This document shows, piece after piece, positions 45,379 through 54,819 of a stretch of 64,000 nucleotides of DNA. Origin of the DNA: an uncultured Bacteroides sp. (GTDB taxonomy: Bacteria > Bacteroidota > Bacteroidia > Bacteroidales > Bacteroidaceae); contig CALADS010000074.1 of the NCBI GenBank assembly GCA_937890825.1, positions 186,001 to 250,000 on the forward strand, read 5' to 3'. The position numbers and the translations under genes are program-made. The notes beneath the pieces were generated by a model. That model was given only the letters and a program-made list of their open reading frames with translations, was not told the origin of the DNA and did not search any database. Every line of letters begins with the position of its first letter. The stretch's first letter is position 1.

Positions 45379-45904
45379 TGTGCCTGCACAGCACTTGACA
45401 CCGCCGGCAGGAACATTCAGACTGGGCATTGCCCAAGGCACGGAAAGCCATTGGCTGAAAGAGGGAGAAAAAATCAAAGGGATGGAATTGGAATGGAAAT
45501 TCCTGCCCCACTCCCGCGGATTTATTTTAAAAGTCGCTACAGACGCATCGGTACAGGCCGATGCAGTATATTGGAGCTTTGGAGACTGCCAGCCGGATGC
45601 CGACATCAATGTATTCAGCATAGAAGGCAAAGCATTCACCTGTTACTATGGGGAAAGCATGAAACTGAGAACCGTGCAGGCCATTACCCCCTCTGAGGAT
45701 ATACGCCTGAGCGACGGTACCCAGGCCTACACACCGCTGGCCTTATATGTTTCGGGCAAAAAAACACGCCACCCGGTGCTGGCCGGACGTTGTGCCCTCG
45801 ATGCGCATACCCCGCTGTACTTCTGCTTCTATGAACAAAACAAACAGGCAGACTATAACTATTATATGCTGCCGGAACTCTTTAACCAAACAGACAAGCA
45901 ATGA
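45329..45904 (+). CDS. Small exported protein, possibly DUF4450-like
   Basis: A 191-residue protein with a clear signal peptide (1-21, ends NVPAQ). The body looks like a beta-sandwich; stretches such as GMELEWKFLPHSRGFILKV, YWSFGD and YGESMKLRTVQ recall part of the DUF4450 region of larger Bacteroides polysaccharide-degradation proteins, but I am not sure. Its start lies 50 bp inside the preceding GH28 gene in another frame, and its stop overlaps the next GH28 start by 4 bp. It may be an accessory binding or stabilising protein. No catalytic motif is visible. Confidence 0.75.
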   Translation: MLKRIFILTLLGMLCANVPAQHLTPPAGTFRLGIAQGTESHWLKEGEKIKGMELEWKFLPHSRGFILKVATDASVQADAVYWSFGDCQPDADINVFSIEGKAFTCYYGESMKLRTVQAITPSEDIRLSDGTQAYTPLALYVSGKKTRHPVLAGRCALDAHTPLYFCFYEQNKQADYNYYMLPELFNQTDKQ

Positions 45905-47307
45905 AACAGACCTATTTGATAGCATACCTTTTACTGGCAGGATATATCCAAGCCTTTGCTGCCCTTTATAACGTGAAAGACTTCGGTGCCAAGGCGGATG
46001 GAACCACAATTGACTCGCCGGCCATCAATCAGGCTATAGAAGAGGCTAGCCGGCAGGGAGGCGGCACCGTGGTGCTGCCGGCAGGCGACTATGCGTGCTA
46101 TTCCATCCGACTGAAAAGCAATATTCACCTCTATCTAGAACCAGGGGCACGCATCATAGCTGCCTTTCCGCTGAAAGACAGCGGATATGACCTGGCTGAA
46201 CCCAACGAGCATAACGCTTATCAGGACTTCGGGCACAGCCATTGGAAGAATTCGCTGATTTGGGGTATAGGATTGGAGAATATCGCCATTAGCGGTTACG
46301 GCATGATTTACGGGAAAGGACTGACCAGGGAAGAAAGCCGCCTACCGGGGGTAGGGAACAAAGCTATCAGCCTGAAAAACTGCAAGAACGTAACCATCCG
46401 GGATATCTCCATGCTGCGCTGCGGACACTTTGCCGTGCTAGCTACCGGAGTGGACCACCTGACTCTACACAACCTGAAAGTAGATACCAACCGGGACGGA
46501 TTTGATATTGACTGCTGCAGAAATGTACGTATCAGTCAATGTTCGGTAAACTCTCCTTGGGATGATGCCATCGTACTGAAAGCCTCGTATGCACTGGGAA
46601 AATTTCAAGATACCGAAAATGTGACCATCAGCGACTGTTATGTAAGCGGATTCGACCAAGGAAGCATGATGGACGGTACCTGGCAACTGGATGAACCGCA
46701 AGCACCCGACCACGGCTACCGCACCGGACGCATCAAATTCGGCACGGAAAGCAGCGGCGGATTCAAAAATATCAGTATCACTAACTGTATCTTTGAACAT
46801 TGCCGGGGACTGGCACTGGAAACGGTGGATGGAGGAAAATTAGAAGATGTGGTAATCAGCAACATCACCATGAGGAACATCGTAAACTCTCCCATCTTTC
46901 TAAGATTGGGGGCACGGCTGCGCAGCCCTCAGGGAACAACCGCGGGAAGCATGAAACGTATTCTTATCAGCAACGTCAATGTATGGAATGCCGACAGCCG
47001 GTACGCCTCTATCATCAGCGGCATTCCCGGTGCCTGCATAGAAGATGTTACTTTCAAAAACATCCACCTGTATTACAAAGGCGGCTACCGCAACGAAGGA
47101 GCCGTACAAATGCCTCCGGAACAAGAAAAAACCTATCCGGAACCGTGGATGTTCGGCACGATACCCGCCAAAGGATTCTTTATACGCCATGCACGAAACA
47201 TTACCTTCGACGGAGTGACATTTCATTTTGAAAAACCGGACGACAGACCTTTGTTTGTAACCGACGATACGCAACATATAACTTTTTATCATACACCTGA
47301 AAAATAA
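45901..47307 (+). CDS. Glycoside hydrolase family 28, second copy
   Basis: A 468-residue beta-helix enzyme with signal peptide about 1-20. It starts with the pectin-helix pattern NVKDFGAKADG at about 23-33. Asp199 (NRDGFDID) stands for the NTD motif, Asp221-Asp222 (WDDAIVLKAS) for DD, and IKFGTESSGG follows, so the GHG motif is again absent in its standard form. It is distinct from the first GH28 in sequence and probably cleaves a different linkage or position in RG-I. It overlaps the orphan gene before it (ATGA) and the GH106 gene after it (TAATG), so all are translationally coupled. Confidence 0.88.
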   Translation: MKQTYLIAYLLLAGYIQAFAALYNVKDFGAKADGTTIDSPAINQAIEEASRQGGGTVVLPAGDYACYSIRLKSNIHLYLEPGARIIAAFPLKDSGYDLAEPNEHNAYQDFGHSHWKNSLIWGIGLENIAISGYGMIYGKGLTREESRLPGVGNKAISLKNCKNVTIRDISMLRCGHFAVLATGVDHLTLHNLKVDTNRDGFDIDCCRNVRISQCSVNSPWDDAIVLKASYALGKFQDTENVTISDCYVSGFDQGSMMDGTWQLDEPQAPDHGYRTGRIKFGTESSGGFKNISITNCIFEHCRGLALETVDGGKLEDVVISNITMRNIVNSPIFLRLGARLRSPQGTTAGSMKRILISNVNVWNADSRYASIISGIPGACIEDVTFKNIHLYYKGGYRNEGAVQMPPEQEKTYPEPWMFGTIPAKGFFIRHARNITFDGVTFHFEKPDDRPLFVTDDTQHITFYHTPEK

Positions 47308-50066
47308 TGAAAAAGAAACAATGGATACTGCTGGGATTACTGGCAGCAGCAGGAAACCTGCAAGCTCAACAATGGCCGGCCGTCTCTGCAGAAGCACGGC
47401 CCGGAAGCCGCTGGTGGTGGCTGGGAAGTGCCGTAGATAAAGAAAACCTGAGTTATAACCTGGAAGAATATGCAAGGGCTGGACTGGGGGCTCTGGAAAT
47501 CACTCCCATCTATGGCGTACAGGGGAACGATGCCAATGAAATTCCTTTTCTGTCATCGAAATGGATGGAAATGCTGGCGCACACAGAAGCGGAAGGCCAA
47601 CGAACCGGCATAGAAATTGATATGAATGCAGGTACCGGATGGCCCTTCGGCGGACCTCACATCGCATTGGAAGATGCGGCCTGCAAAGCTATTTTTCAGA
47701 CATATGAACTAGAAGGGGGAAAGGAAGTATGTACGGACATCGCCGTAAAAAATGCCAAGGAAGCTCCCTATGCGTCCTTACACTGTGTTATGGCTTATAG
47801 CAAACAAGGGAAAAGCATCCGACTGACTTCGCATGTGAAGGAAGGAATACTGACCTGGCAGGCACCGGCAGGAACATGGAAGGTGGTGGCACTGTACCTG
47901 GGAAAAACCCGCCAAAAGGTGAAACGGGCTGCACCGGGAGGAGAAGGGTATGTAATCGACCATTTTTCGCCCCAGGCGGTAAAGAAATATCTTTCGCGTT
48001 TTGATGAGGCATTCAAGAAGAACCGCACTTCTTACCCTCATACTTTCTTTAATGATTCTTATGAAGTATATCAGGCGGATTGGACACCCAACCTGTTGAA
48101 AGAATTTGCACAAAGAAGGGGGTATAGACTGGAAGACCATTTCCCGGAATTCTTAGATGACACCCGGCCGGAAACCACTCGACGCATCGTGTCTGACTAC
48201 CGGGAAACCATCGGGGAACTGCTGCTGCAAAACTTTACCCGACAATGGACCGACTGGGCTCACCGCAACGGCAGCATTACCCGCAACCAGGCACACGGCT
48301 CGCCCGGCAACCTGATCGACATCTATGCAGCGGTAGACATACCCGAATGCGAAGGATTCGGATTGTCGCAGTTTCACATCAACGGACTGCGACAAGACTC
48401 ACTGACCCGGAAGAACGATTCCGACTTGTCTATGCTGAAATATGCCTCATCGGCAGCGCACATTGCAGGAAAGCCGTACACTTCATCGGAAACCTTCACC
48501 TGGCTGACAGACCATTTCCGCACTTCCCTGTCGCAATGCAAACCTGATATGGACTTGATGTTCGTATCGGGAGTAAACCATATGTTCTTTCATGGCACTC
48601 CTTATTCGCCTAAAGAAGCTGCCTGGCCGGGATGGATGTTCTATGCCTCTGTCAATATGAATCCCACCAACAGCATTTGGCAAGATGCACCCGCTTTCTT
48701 CCAATACATTACACGCTGCCAAAGTTTCTTGCAAATGGGACAGCCGGACAATGACTTCCTTATCTACCTGCCTATGTATGATATGTGGAACGAGCAGCCC
48801 GGCAGACTGCTACTGTTCACCATTCACCACATGGATAAACTGGCACCCAAATTCATCAGTGCCATCCATAAAATCAGCAGCAGCGGATATGACGGCGACT
48901 ATATTTCCGATGAGTTTATCCGGGGCACTCGCTTTGAAAACGACCATATCGTAACCTCAGGCGGTGCGCACTACAAGGCTCTGATAGTTCCTGCCACCCA
49001 CCTGATGCCCGCCGATGTGCTGGAACATCTAGTGAAACTTACCAAACAAGGGGCAACCGTTGTATTTCTAGAGAACTATCCCGAAGATGTACCCGGCTAC
49101 GGACAGTTGAAGCAAAAACAAAAACACTACCAACAAATCAGGAAGCAACTACCCGAAGTGACCTTTGACAAGACAATGGTGAATACCCTGGGAAAAGGGA
49201 AAATCATTACCGGAACCGACTATGCGCAAACATTGGCCCAATGCCACATACCCGCAGAAGAAATGAAAACTAGCTTCGGACTACAGGCCATACGCAGAGT
49301 AAATGACAACGGACACCATTACTTCATTTCTTCGCTACAAGCAAAAGACGTGGAGGGCTGGATAACCTTGGGAAGAACTGCCGAAACAGCAGCACTATTC
49401 AACCCCATGAACGGCGAATGCGGAGAGGCTAAAGTACGGAAACATCAGGGGAAAACACAGGTATATCTACAACTAAAATCGGGCGAGTCTATCATCTTGC
49501 AAACTTATAAACAGCCATTAAAAGACAGCAAACCGTGGAGGTATAAAAAAGAACAGCCCATCAGTCTGCAACTGGAACATGGATGGAAACTGCACTTTGC
49601 ACAAAGCGAACCTGCCATCGAAGATACTTTTTGCATTGACAGAACAATACCTTGGAACACAATTCCACACCAAGCTACCACCGTAAATATGGGAACCGGC
49701 ATCTATACAGTGGAAGTAGACCTGCCTGAAATTCCTGCCGATGACTGGGTACTGGATTTAGGAGATGTGCGCGAAAGTGCCCGCGTACATATCAACGGAC
49801 AAGATGTCGGCTGCGCATGGGCTGTACCCTTCAGACTCAGCGTAGGACAATACCTGAAACCAGGGAAAAATACCATCGCAATAGCAGTAACCAACCTGCC
49901 AGCCAACCGGATTTCCGAAATGGACAGGCAGGAAATAGTATGGAGAAAATTTAAAGAAATCAATATGGTAGATTTAAACTACCGCCCTGCACATTATGCG
50001 CATTGGACTCCCATGCCTGCTGGATTAAACAGCGTAGTACGACTGATTCCTATGAATTTCTTCTAA
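47307..50066 (+). CDS. Glycoside hydrolase family 106, alpha-L-rhamnosidase
   Basis: Inverting enzyme that releases non-reducing-end L-rhamnose from RG oligosaccharides. Signal peptide about 1-20 (ends LQAQ). The N-terminal motif RPGSRWWWLGSAV and EYARAGLGALEITPIYG mark the family, followed by MNAGTGWPFGGP and a candidate catalytic Glu395 (TSSETFTWL). The C-terminal part (about 790-919) is a galactose-binding-like beta-sandwich (VEVDLPEIPADDWVLDLGD). At 919 residues it is in the usual range. It ends the operon; the released rhamnose can enter the rha pathway encoded nearby. Confidence 0.93.
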   Translation: MKKKQWILLGLLAAAGNLQAQQWPAVSAEARPGSRWWWLGSAVDKENLSYNLEEYARAGLGALEITPIYGVQGNDANEIPFLSSKWMEMLAHTEAEGQRTGIEIDMNAGTGWPFGGPHIALEDAACKAIFQTYELEGGKEVCTDIAVKNAKEAPYASLHCVMAYSKQGKSIRLTSHVKEGILTWQAPAGTWKVVALYLGKTRQKVKRAAPGGEGYVIDHFSPQAVKKYLSRFDEAFKKNRTSYPHTFFNDSYEVYQADWTPNLLKEFAQRRGYRLEDHFPEFLDDTRPETTRRIVSDYRETIGELLLQNFTRQWTDWAHRNGSITRNQAHGSPGNLIDIYAAVDIPECEGFGLSQFHINGLRQDSLTRKNDSDLSMLKYASSAAHIAGKPYTSSETFTWLTDHFRTSLSQCKPDMDLMFVSGVNHMFFHGTPYSPKEAAWPGWMFYASVNMNPTNSIWQDAPAFFQYITRCQSFLQMGQPDNDFLIYLPMYDMWNEQPGRLLLFTIHHMDKLAPKFISAIHKISSSGYDGDYISDEFIRGTRFENDHIVTSGGAHYKALIVPATHLMPADVLEHLVKLTKQGATVVFLENYPEDVPGYGQLKQKQKHYQQIRKQLPEVTFDKTMVNTLGKGKIITGTDYAQTLAQCHIPAEEMKTSFGLQAIRRVNDNGHHYFISSLQAKDVEGWITLGRTAETAALFNPMNGECGEAKVRKHQGKTQVYLQLKSGESIILQTYKQPLKDSKPWRYKKEQPISLQLEHGWKLHFAQSEPAIEDTFCIDRTIPWNTIPHQATTVNMGTGIYTVEVDLPEIPADDWVLDLGDVRESARVHINGQDVGCAWAVPFRLSVGQYLKPGKNTIAIAVTNLPANRISEMDRQEIVWRKFKEINMVDLNYRPAHYAHWTPMPAGLNSVVRLIPMNFF

Positions 50067-50096
50067 CACAAATCCATCTAATAGCCCTTCTAAAAG

Positions 50097-50139
50097 CATT
50101 CTCCTTTCACACTGTTTATTAACCTGTGAAAGGAGAATG
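50097..50139. terminator. Terminator hairpin after GH106
   Basis: CATTCTCCTTTCACA and TGTGAAAGGAGAATG form a perfect 15-bp stem around a 13-nt loop, 30 bp after the GH106 stop. The T run is weak. It marks the right border of the PUL. Confidence 0.8.
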
Positions 50140-50333
50140 ATATTTAACAATCTTTCCAACTTATAACGTCTTAAAAACTGTTTTAATATTATTCCTACTT
50201 TTGTTGAAAGTTATTTTAGGATTATCTGTTATGTTTTGAGAAGTATAACAAGGAACATTGCAGAAAAAGGCCAAAAACAAACTCTAAAAAAAACTACATA
50301 AAAAACTTTCTGAATAATAATTAAACTGTTTTT

Positions 50334-51089
50334 TTACTCAAGAGTAGAAGAAGCGTTTTCTGCCCATAGGTCAGTAGATATAGATAATACCTGCGATGAT
50401 TTGAAATCATAGGTAAGCACTACAGGACCGTTTACTTCAGACTTAAGACGTATTTTGATACCCTTAGTCTGCTGGGGAATATCCAAATCTTTCAGACTGA
50501 AAGACACCGGACTAGGATAAGGATTATAGATATTAGAAACTTTATCATAATCATTATAGCGCAATTGTAAGTGCAAGTAATGGTCATCTCCCACTAAGTC
50601 TTCCTCTTTTTCCGGACGTACCAAACTGATGCGATGCTTTACACCATCAATCGGCAAATTCTGCTGAAACCATACGTTGAAGTATCCGCCACTGATGCCA
50701 GTACCGTTCTTCAACACACGCAAGGCATCATCGCCAAACTCTTCTTCTGTAGCTTCGGTAAGCACTTCCAAAGGTTTTGTCAGCACGTTTTGCAAATCCA
50801 AGATCTTACCTGCATGATCATAGTTACCATAGTTATCGGACAGTGGATTGAATGAGACAATTACCCGCTGACCGTCTACGGCTTCATACCATCCCAGATT
50901 CGTATTAACAGGCCACACTGTACCCCATGAATCACATTCTAAATAAAACGCATTGCCTGTGGTGCGCACCGTAGCCCACAAAGGAGGAGTGAAATCGCCT
51001 ACTGAATATCCTTCATCGTCATCGCATGAAGTAAGAAACGGAAGTAGTACCATATACATCACCCACCAGAATCCATGTAATTTTCTCAT
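50334..51089 (-). CDS. NigD-like lipoprotein
   Basis: A 251-residue lipoprotein of Bacteroidales with lipobox FLTSCDDD at about 16-23, followed by the family's acidic DDDEGYSVGDF start and two beta-rich domains. Named after NigD of B. fragilis; function unknown. The start at 51089 places the signal peptide at the N-terminus; an ATG at 51131 would add fourteen residues. It stands just right of the PUL but has no sequence link to pectin use, so membership is doubtful. Confidence 0.78.
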   Translation of the reverse strand: MRKLHGFWWVMYMVLLPFLTSCDDDEGYSVGDFTPPLWATVRTTGNAFYLECDSWGTVWPVNTNLGWYEAVDGQRVIVSFNPLSDNYGNYDHAGKILDLQNVLTKPLEVLTEATEEEFGDDALRVLKNGTGISGGYFNVWFQQNLPIDGVKHRISLVRPEKEEDLVGDDHYLHLQLRYNDYDKVSNIYNPYPSPVSFSLKDLDIPQQTKGIKIRLKSEVNGPVVLTYDFKSSQVLSISTDLWAENASSTLE

Positions 51090-51136
51090 AATCAAAGCCT
51101 CATTAGAAATTATAATTTTCTTTTTAATCACTGTAC

Positions 51137-51186
51137 AAAAAAATACAGGAGTAATGCTTTTACTGCATCCCCTCCTGTATTTTTTA
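51137..51186. terminator. Two-way terminator between lpxB and NigD genes
   Basis: AAATACAGGAG and CTCCTGTATTT form an 11-bp stem, flanked by an A run on the left and a T run on the right, so it can work on both strands. It lies 24 bp after the lpxB stop. Confidence 0.85.
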
Positions 51187-51209
51187 ACAGAAATTCGTTG
51201 ATTATCAGA

Positions 51210-52346
51210 CTATTTTTGAAGCAACATTTGCATCTGACGAGCTGCCCGATGCGGTGCGCCTGCTTCTCCCAACTTGGCGGCCACCTCTTCATAACCCGAA
51301 AGCATACATCGGCGGTAATCCTCATCGTACAACAAAGCCTTCAACTCTTGCTGCATATGGTCTATCGTCATCAGATCAGCAACCAACTCACGCACTACTT
51401 CTCTGCCTGCTATCAGATTCACCAGTGAAATGTATTTCACTTGTAAAATGTGGCGCTTCAGAAAAGCGATAACCTTCCCGATAGGTGTGTGATAACAGAC
51501 AGCCTGCGGAACTCGGAAAAGAGCGGTTTCCAAGGTGGCAGTACCCGAAGTTACCAATGCAGCTGTGGCATGAGATAACAAAGGGTAAGTTTGATTGTAA
51601 AGAATGGTCAGCCCAGATTGTCCCACATACTGTTTGTAGTAATCAGGAGAAATACCCGGAGCACCCGCCAATACCAGTTGATAATCCGTGAACGAAGAGG
51701 CTGCCTGAATCATCTTAGGCAGATTATCCTTAATCTCTTGCTTGCGGCTACCAGCCAGTAGCGCGATAATCGGCTTGCTGGAAAGTCCGTTGCGTTGCAA
51801 AAATGCCGCCTTGCTCTCGGTGTAGCAAGCGCGAAAAGCCGCCACCTCGTCTACCGTAGGATTGCCTACATAATGTATGGGATACTGATGCTTGCCCTCA
51901 AAAAAATCTACCTCAAACGGTAAAATAGAAAAGAGCTGATCTATATCACGCCGTATATTCTTGATGCGATATTCCTTCCACGCCCAGATCTTGGGAGAGA
52001 TATAATAATATATCGGAATCTGTGTATGTGCATGCACATACTGAGCTATCTTTAGATTGAATCCGGGGTAATCTACTAAAATAAGGACATCAGGATGCCA
52101 CGCCACAATGTCTTGCTTGCAGCGTTTCATATTGGCAAAGATGGTACGTAGATGAAGCAACACCGGTATAAAGCCCATATAAGCCAATTCTTTATAGTGC
52201 TTCACCAAGGTTCCTCCTACCGCTGCCATCAGATCGCCACCAAAAAAACGGAATTCGGCCCGTGGGTCTTCTTCCTTCAAGGCTGCCATCAGATGCGAAG
52301 CATGCAGGTCACCCGAAGCCTCTCCTACTATTAGATAATACTTCAT
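51210..52346 (-). CDS. lpxB: Lipid-A-disaccharide synthase
   Basis: GT19 enzyme that joins UDP-2,3-diacylglucosamine and lipid X to form the lipid A disaccharide at the inner membrane. Recognised by the N-terminal YYLIVGEASGDLHASHLM, RFFGGDLMAAVGG, YYISPKIWAWKEYR, LPFEVDFFEGK and the nucleotide-site LLAGSRKQEIKDNLPKM. At 378 residues it is complete. It starts 4 bp after the surE stop, so the two form an operon. Confidence 0.96.
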   Translation of the reverse strand: MKYYLIVGEASGDLHASHLMAALKEEDPRAEFRFFGGDLMAAVGGTLVKHYKELAYMGFIPVLLHLRTIFANMKRCKQDIVAWHPDVLILVDYPGFNLKIAQYVHAHTQIPIYYYISPKIWAWKEYRIKNIRRDIDQLFSILPFEVDFFEGKHQYPIHYVGNPTVDEVAAFRACYTESKAAFLQRNGLSSKPIIALLAGSRKQEIKDNLPKMIQAASSFTDYQLVLAGAPGISPDYYKQYVGQSGLTILYNQTYPLLSHATAALVTSGTATLETALFRVPQAVCYHTPIGKVIAFLKRHILQVKYISLVNLIAGREVVRELVADLMTIDHMQQELKALLYDEDYRRCMLSGYEEVAAKLGEAGAPHRAARQMQMLLQK

Positions 52347-52350
52347 CTAC

Positions 52351-53115
52351 TTAAAACCAGGATTTTAATTCATCGATAAATCCATAAGCAGTTACGTCTA
52401 CTGTAGTGGGGGTTATGGCCACATAGCCATTGGCCAATGCCCAATGATCGTTACTTTCATTGCCGGCATCAGTATCTACAAACTCTCCCGTGAGCCAATA
52501 ATAATGAGCATCGCCTCTATGAGCAAAGTTTTCCCACTCATTGGTCCATTCTCCTCTGGCCTGCTGACAAATGCGTACCCCCTTCAAATCACGAGAATCG
52601 GGGAAATTAACATTGAGGCACGTCAACGGCGGAAGTCCTCTTTCTAACACTTGACGGGCAATGGCACGTACATAGGGGCCTGCAGCTTCGAAATTAGCAT
52701 TGGGCTCGTGGCTGCAAAGAGAAAATCCGATAGAGGGAATTCCCTTCAAGCAACCTTCAATCACCACGCCCATAGTGCCGGAATAATGAACATTGGTGGC
52801 TGAATTGTCGCCATGATTGATACCTCCTACCACCAAGTCTGGCTTTCGGTCTAATACCGTGTGCAAAGCCAGTTTAACGCAATCAGTAGGTGTACCCGAA
52901 CATTTATAGACAGTCAGTCCTACATCTTTACGTACTAGCTGATAATGAATAGGCTCCGTTACCGTGAGTGCGCAAGCTGTACCAGAGCGTGGAGCATCGG
53001 GGGCCATAACTACTATTTCGCCCAAAGGACGAAGAAACTTTATCAATTCGCTGATTCCTTTTGAGATAACTCCATCATCATTGGAAATCAGTATCAAAGG
53101 TCTTTGATTTTCCAT
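52351..53115 (-). CDS. surE: 5'-nucleotidase SurE
   Basis: Metal-dependent phosphatase acting on nucleoside 5'- and 3'-monophosphates, linked to stationary-phase survival. The metal site is seen as Asn12, Asp13 and Asp14 (LISNDDGV), with Ser44 in the APDAPRSGTACALT block and Asn in GGINHGDNSATNVHYSGTMG. It is 254 residues, the normal length. A TATTTTTG box precedes the gene and should drive surE-lpxB. Confidence 0.95.
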   Translation of the reverse strand: MENQRPLILISNDDGVISKGISELIKFLRPLGEIVVMAPDAPRSGTACALTVTEPIHYQLVRKDVGLTVYKCSGTPTDCVKLALHTVLDRKPDLVVGGINHGDNSATNVHYSGTMGVVIEGCLKGIPSIGFSLCSHEPNANFEAAGPYVRAIARQVLERGLPPLTCLNVNFPDSRDLKGVRICQQARGEWTNEWENFAHRGDAHYYWLTGEFVDTDAGNESNDHWALANGYVAITPTTVDVTAYGFIDELKSWF

Positions 53116-53169
53116 ATCTTTAGCTGTTTATGGACAGACTGTGTGTAAACCGTCTGCCTATTGATAGCA

Positions 53170-53177
53170 CAAAAATA
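53170..53177 (-). promoter_or_regulatory. -7 box of surE-lpxB
   Basis: The minus strand reads TATTTTTG, 54 nt before the surE start. A small hairpin (CAGAC...GTCTG) lies in the leader. Confidence 0.5.
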
Positions 53178-53251
53178 ACGAAACTGGGCCATATATAATA
53201 TAGATTAACCCGAAATATTGCATTTTTATCGTCATAACAGCCTTCTTTTCG

Positions 53252-53259
53252 TATCTTTG
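53252..53259 (+). promoter_or_regulatory. -7 box of DUF456 gene
   Basis: TATCTTTG lies 38 nt before the start codon. Confidence 0.45.
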
Positions 53260-53297
53260 CACACAGATAACCATCTATTCATCATCGTTACTCATTT

Positions 53298-53771
53298 ATG
53301 GATATAATTTTAATCATAGCAGGCATTCTATGCCTACTTACAGGACTTACGGGCTGCCTGCTGCCCATGCTACCCGGCCCTCCCTTAGCTTACTTGGGAC
53401 TCATATTATTGCACTTCACCAGTGAAGTTGAATTTACAACTAATCAACTGGTTCTATGGCTATTGCTAGTGATTGCAGCACAAGTATTGGACTATCTGGT
53501 CCCTTTGTTGGGCAGCAAATACAGCGGCAGCAGTCGTTGGGGAACGCGTGGCTGCCTGGCAGGTACCCTCATGGGTCTCTTCTTCCTTCCGTGGGGCATT
53601 ATACTGGGGCCATTTCTAGGAGCATTCATCGGTGAACTGCTCGGAGGAAACGATCATTCACAAGCCTTAAAATCAGGAGTAGGGTCAATAGTAGGCTTAC
53701 TAGCAGGTACTGTGCTGAAATGTATACTCACAGGATATTTCATCTGGCAATTTTTCAAACCACTCTTCTGA
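53298..53771 (+). CDS. DUF456 membrane protein
   Basis: A 157-residue inner-membrane protein of unknown function with about four membrane segments. The family patterns LTGCLLPMLPGPPLAYLGLIL at the start and GCLAGTLMGLFFLPWGIILGPFLGAFIGEL in the middle are present, with glycine-zipper spacing. It stands alone, upstream of the parA promoter. Confidence 0.85.
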   Translation: MDIILIIAGILCLLTGLTGCLLPMLPGPPLAYLGLILLHFTSEVEFTTNQLVLWLLLVIAAQVLDYLVPLLGSKYSGSSRWGTRGCLAGTLMGLFFLPWGIILGPFLGAFIGELLGGNDHSQALKSGVGSIVGLLAGTVLKCILTGYFIWQFFKPLF

Positions 53772-53856
53772 TACAAGCAAACAAGTCTGCATCTTATAAA
53801 AACTTAATCTTCTGCAAGTGAGGTTGCATGCAGGAGTACTATTCGATAGATTTATG

Positions 53857-53864
53857 TATCTTTG
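53857..53864 (+). promoter_or_regulatory. -7 box of parA-parB operon
   Basis: TATCTTTG lies 160 nt before the parA start, giving a long leader of about 150 nt with no gene in it. Confidence 0.4.
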
Positions 53865-54024
53865 CTGTCGATAAATCAGAGATAAGGAAACAACCTGCGG
53901 AACCTGCTCACTGGAAGTTATTAACAAAACTAGTGACTTATCAACCGTTTTTGCATTCTTTCTCTTTTTTAATAGGCACTATACGAAATTATCACTTATT
54001 TCGCTGCCGATAAACAACTAGATT

Positions 54025-54795
54025 ATGGGAAAAATTATTGCTTTGGCAAACCAAAAAGGTGGTGTAGGAAAAACAACGACTACGATTAACCTCGCAGCCT
54101 CACTAGCTACATTGGAAAAAAAAGTGCTAGTAGTAGACGCTGACCCCCAGGCTAATGCTTCTTCTGGATTAGGCGTAGACATCAAGCAAGCGGAATGTAC
54201 TATCTACGAGTGTATTATAGACAAAATAGACGTACAAAAAGCCATTCATGACACAGAGATAGAAACCTTAAAAGTGATTTCTTCTCACATCAATCTGGTA
54301 GGTGCAGAGATAGAAATGCTCAATTTGACTAACCGGGAGAAAATCCTAAAAGAAGTATTGGCTCCGCTAAAAGATGAATTCGACTACATTCTGATAGACT
54401 GTTCTCCTTCGTTGGGATTGATTACCATCAATGCACTGACTGCAGCCGATTCTGTTATCATCCCTGTACAGGCAGAATACTTTGCATTGGAAGGTATCAG
54501 CAAACTACTGAATACCATTAAAATTATCAAATCAAAGCTGAACCCGAAACTGGAAATTGAAGGATTCTTGTTGACCATGTATGATTCTCGGTTGAGACAA
54601 GCCAACCAAATCTATGATGAAGTGAAGAGACATTTTCAGGAATTGGTGTTCAACACCGTTATTCAGCGTAACGTAAAATTAAGCGAAGCTCCCAGCTACG
54701 GACTGCCCACCATTCTATATGATGCAGAATCTACAGGAGCCAAAAACCACATGGCATTAGCCAAAGAACTGATAGGCCACAACAGCCTATCTTAA
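54025..54795 (+). CDS. parA: Chromosome partitioning ATPase ParA (Soj)
   Basis: Deviant Walker ATPase that drives segregation of the chromosome origin together with ParB. The 256-residue protein lacks the long N-terminal DNA-binding domain of plasmid ParA, as in chromosomal Soj. Motifs: ANQKGGVGKTTTTINLA at 8-24, VVDADPQANASSGL, and YILIDCSPSLG for Walker B. It precedes parB by 24 bp. Confidence 0.95.
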   Translation: MGKIIALANQKGGVGKTTTTINLAASLATLEKKVLVVDADPQANASSGLGVDIKQAECTIYECIIDKIDVQKAIHDTEIETLKVISSHINLVGAEIEMLNLTNREKILKEVLAPLKDEFDYILIDCSPSLGLITINALTAADSVIIPVQAEYFALEGISKLLNTIKIIKSKLNPKLEIEGFLLTMYDSRLRQANQIYDEVKRHFQELVFNTVIQRNVKLSEAPSYGLPTILYDAESTGAKNHMALAKELIGHNSLS

Positions 54796-54819
54796 AAAAT
54801 GTTAGAATAGAAAAGAACC

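Noticed and set aside
53772..54024. Replication origin or parS next to parA-parB
   Set aside because: No cluster of DnaA boxes and no 16-bp parS palindrome was seen by eye; only a promoter-like box is present.
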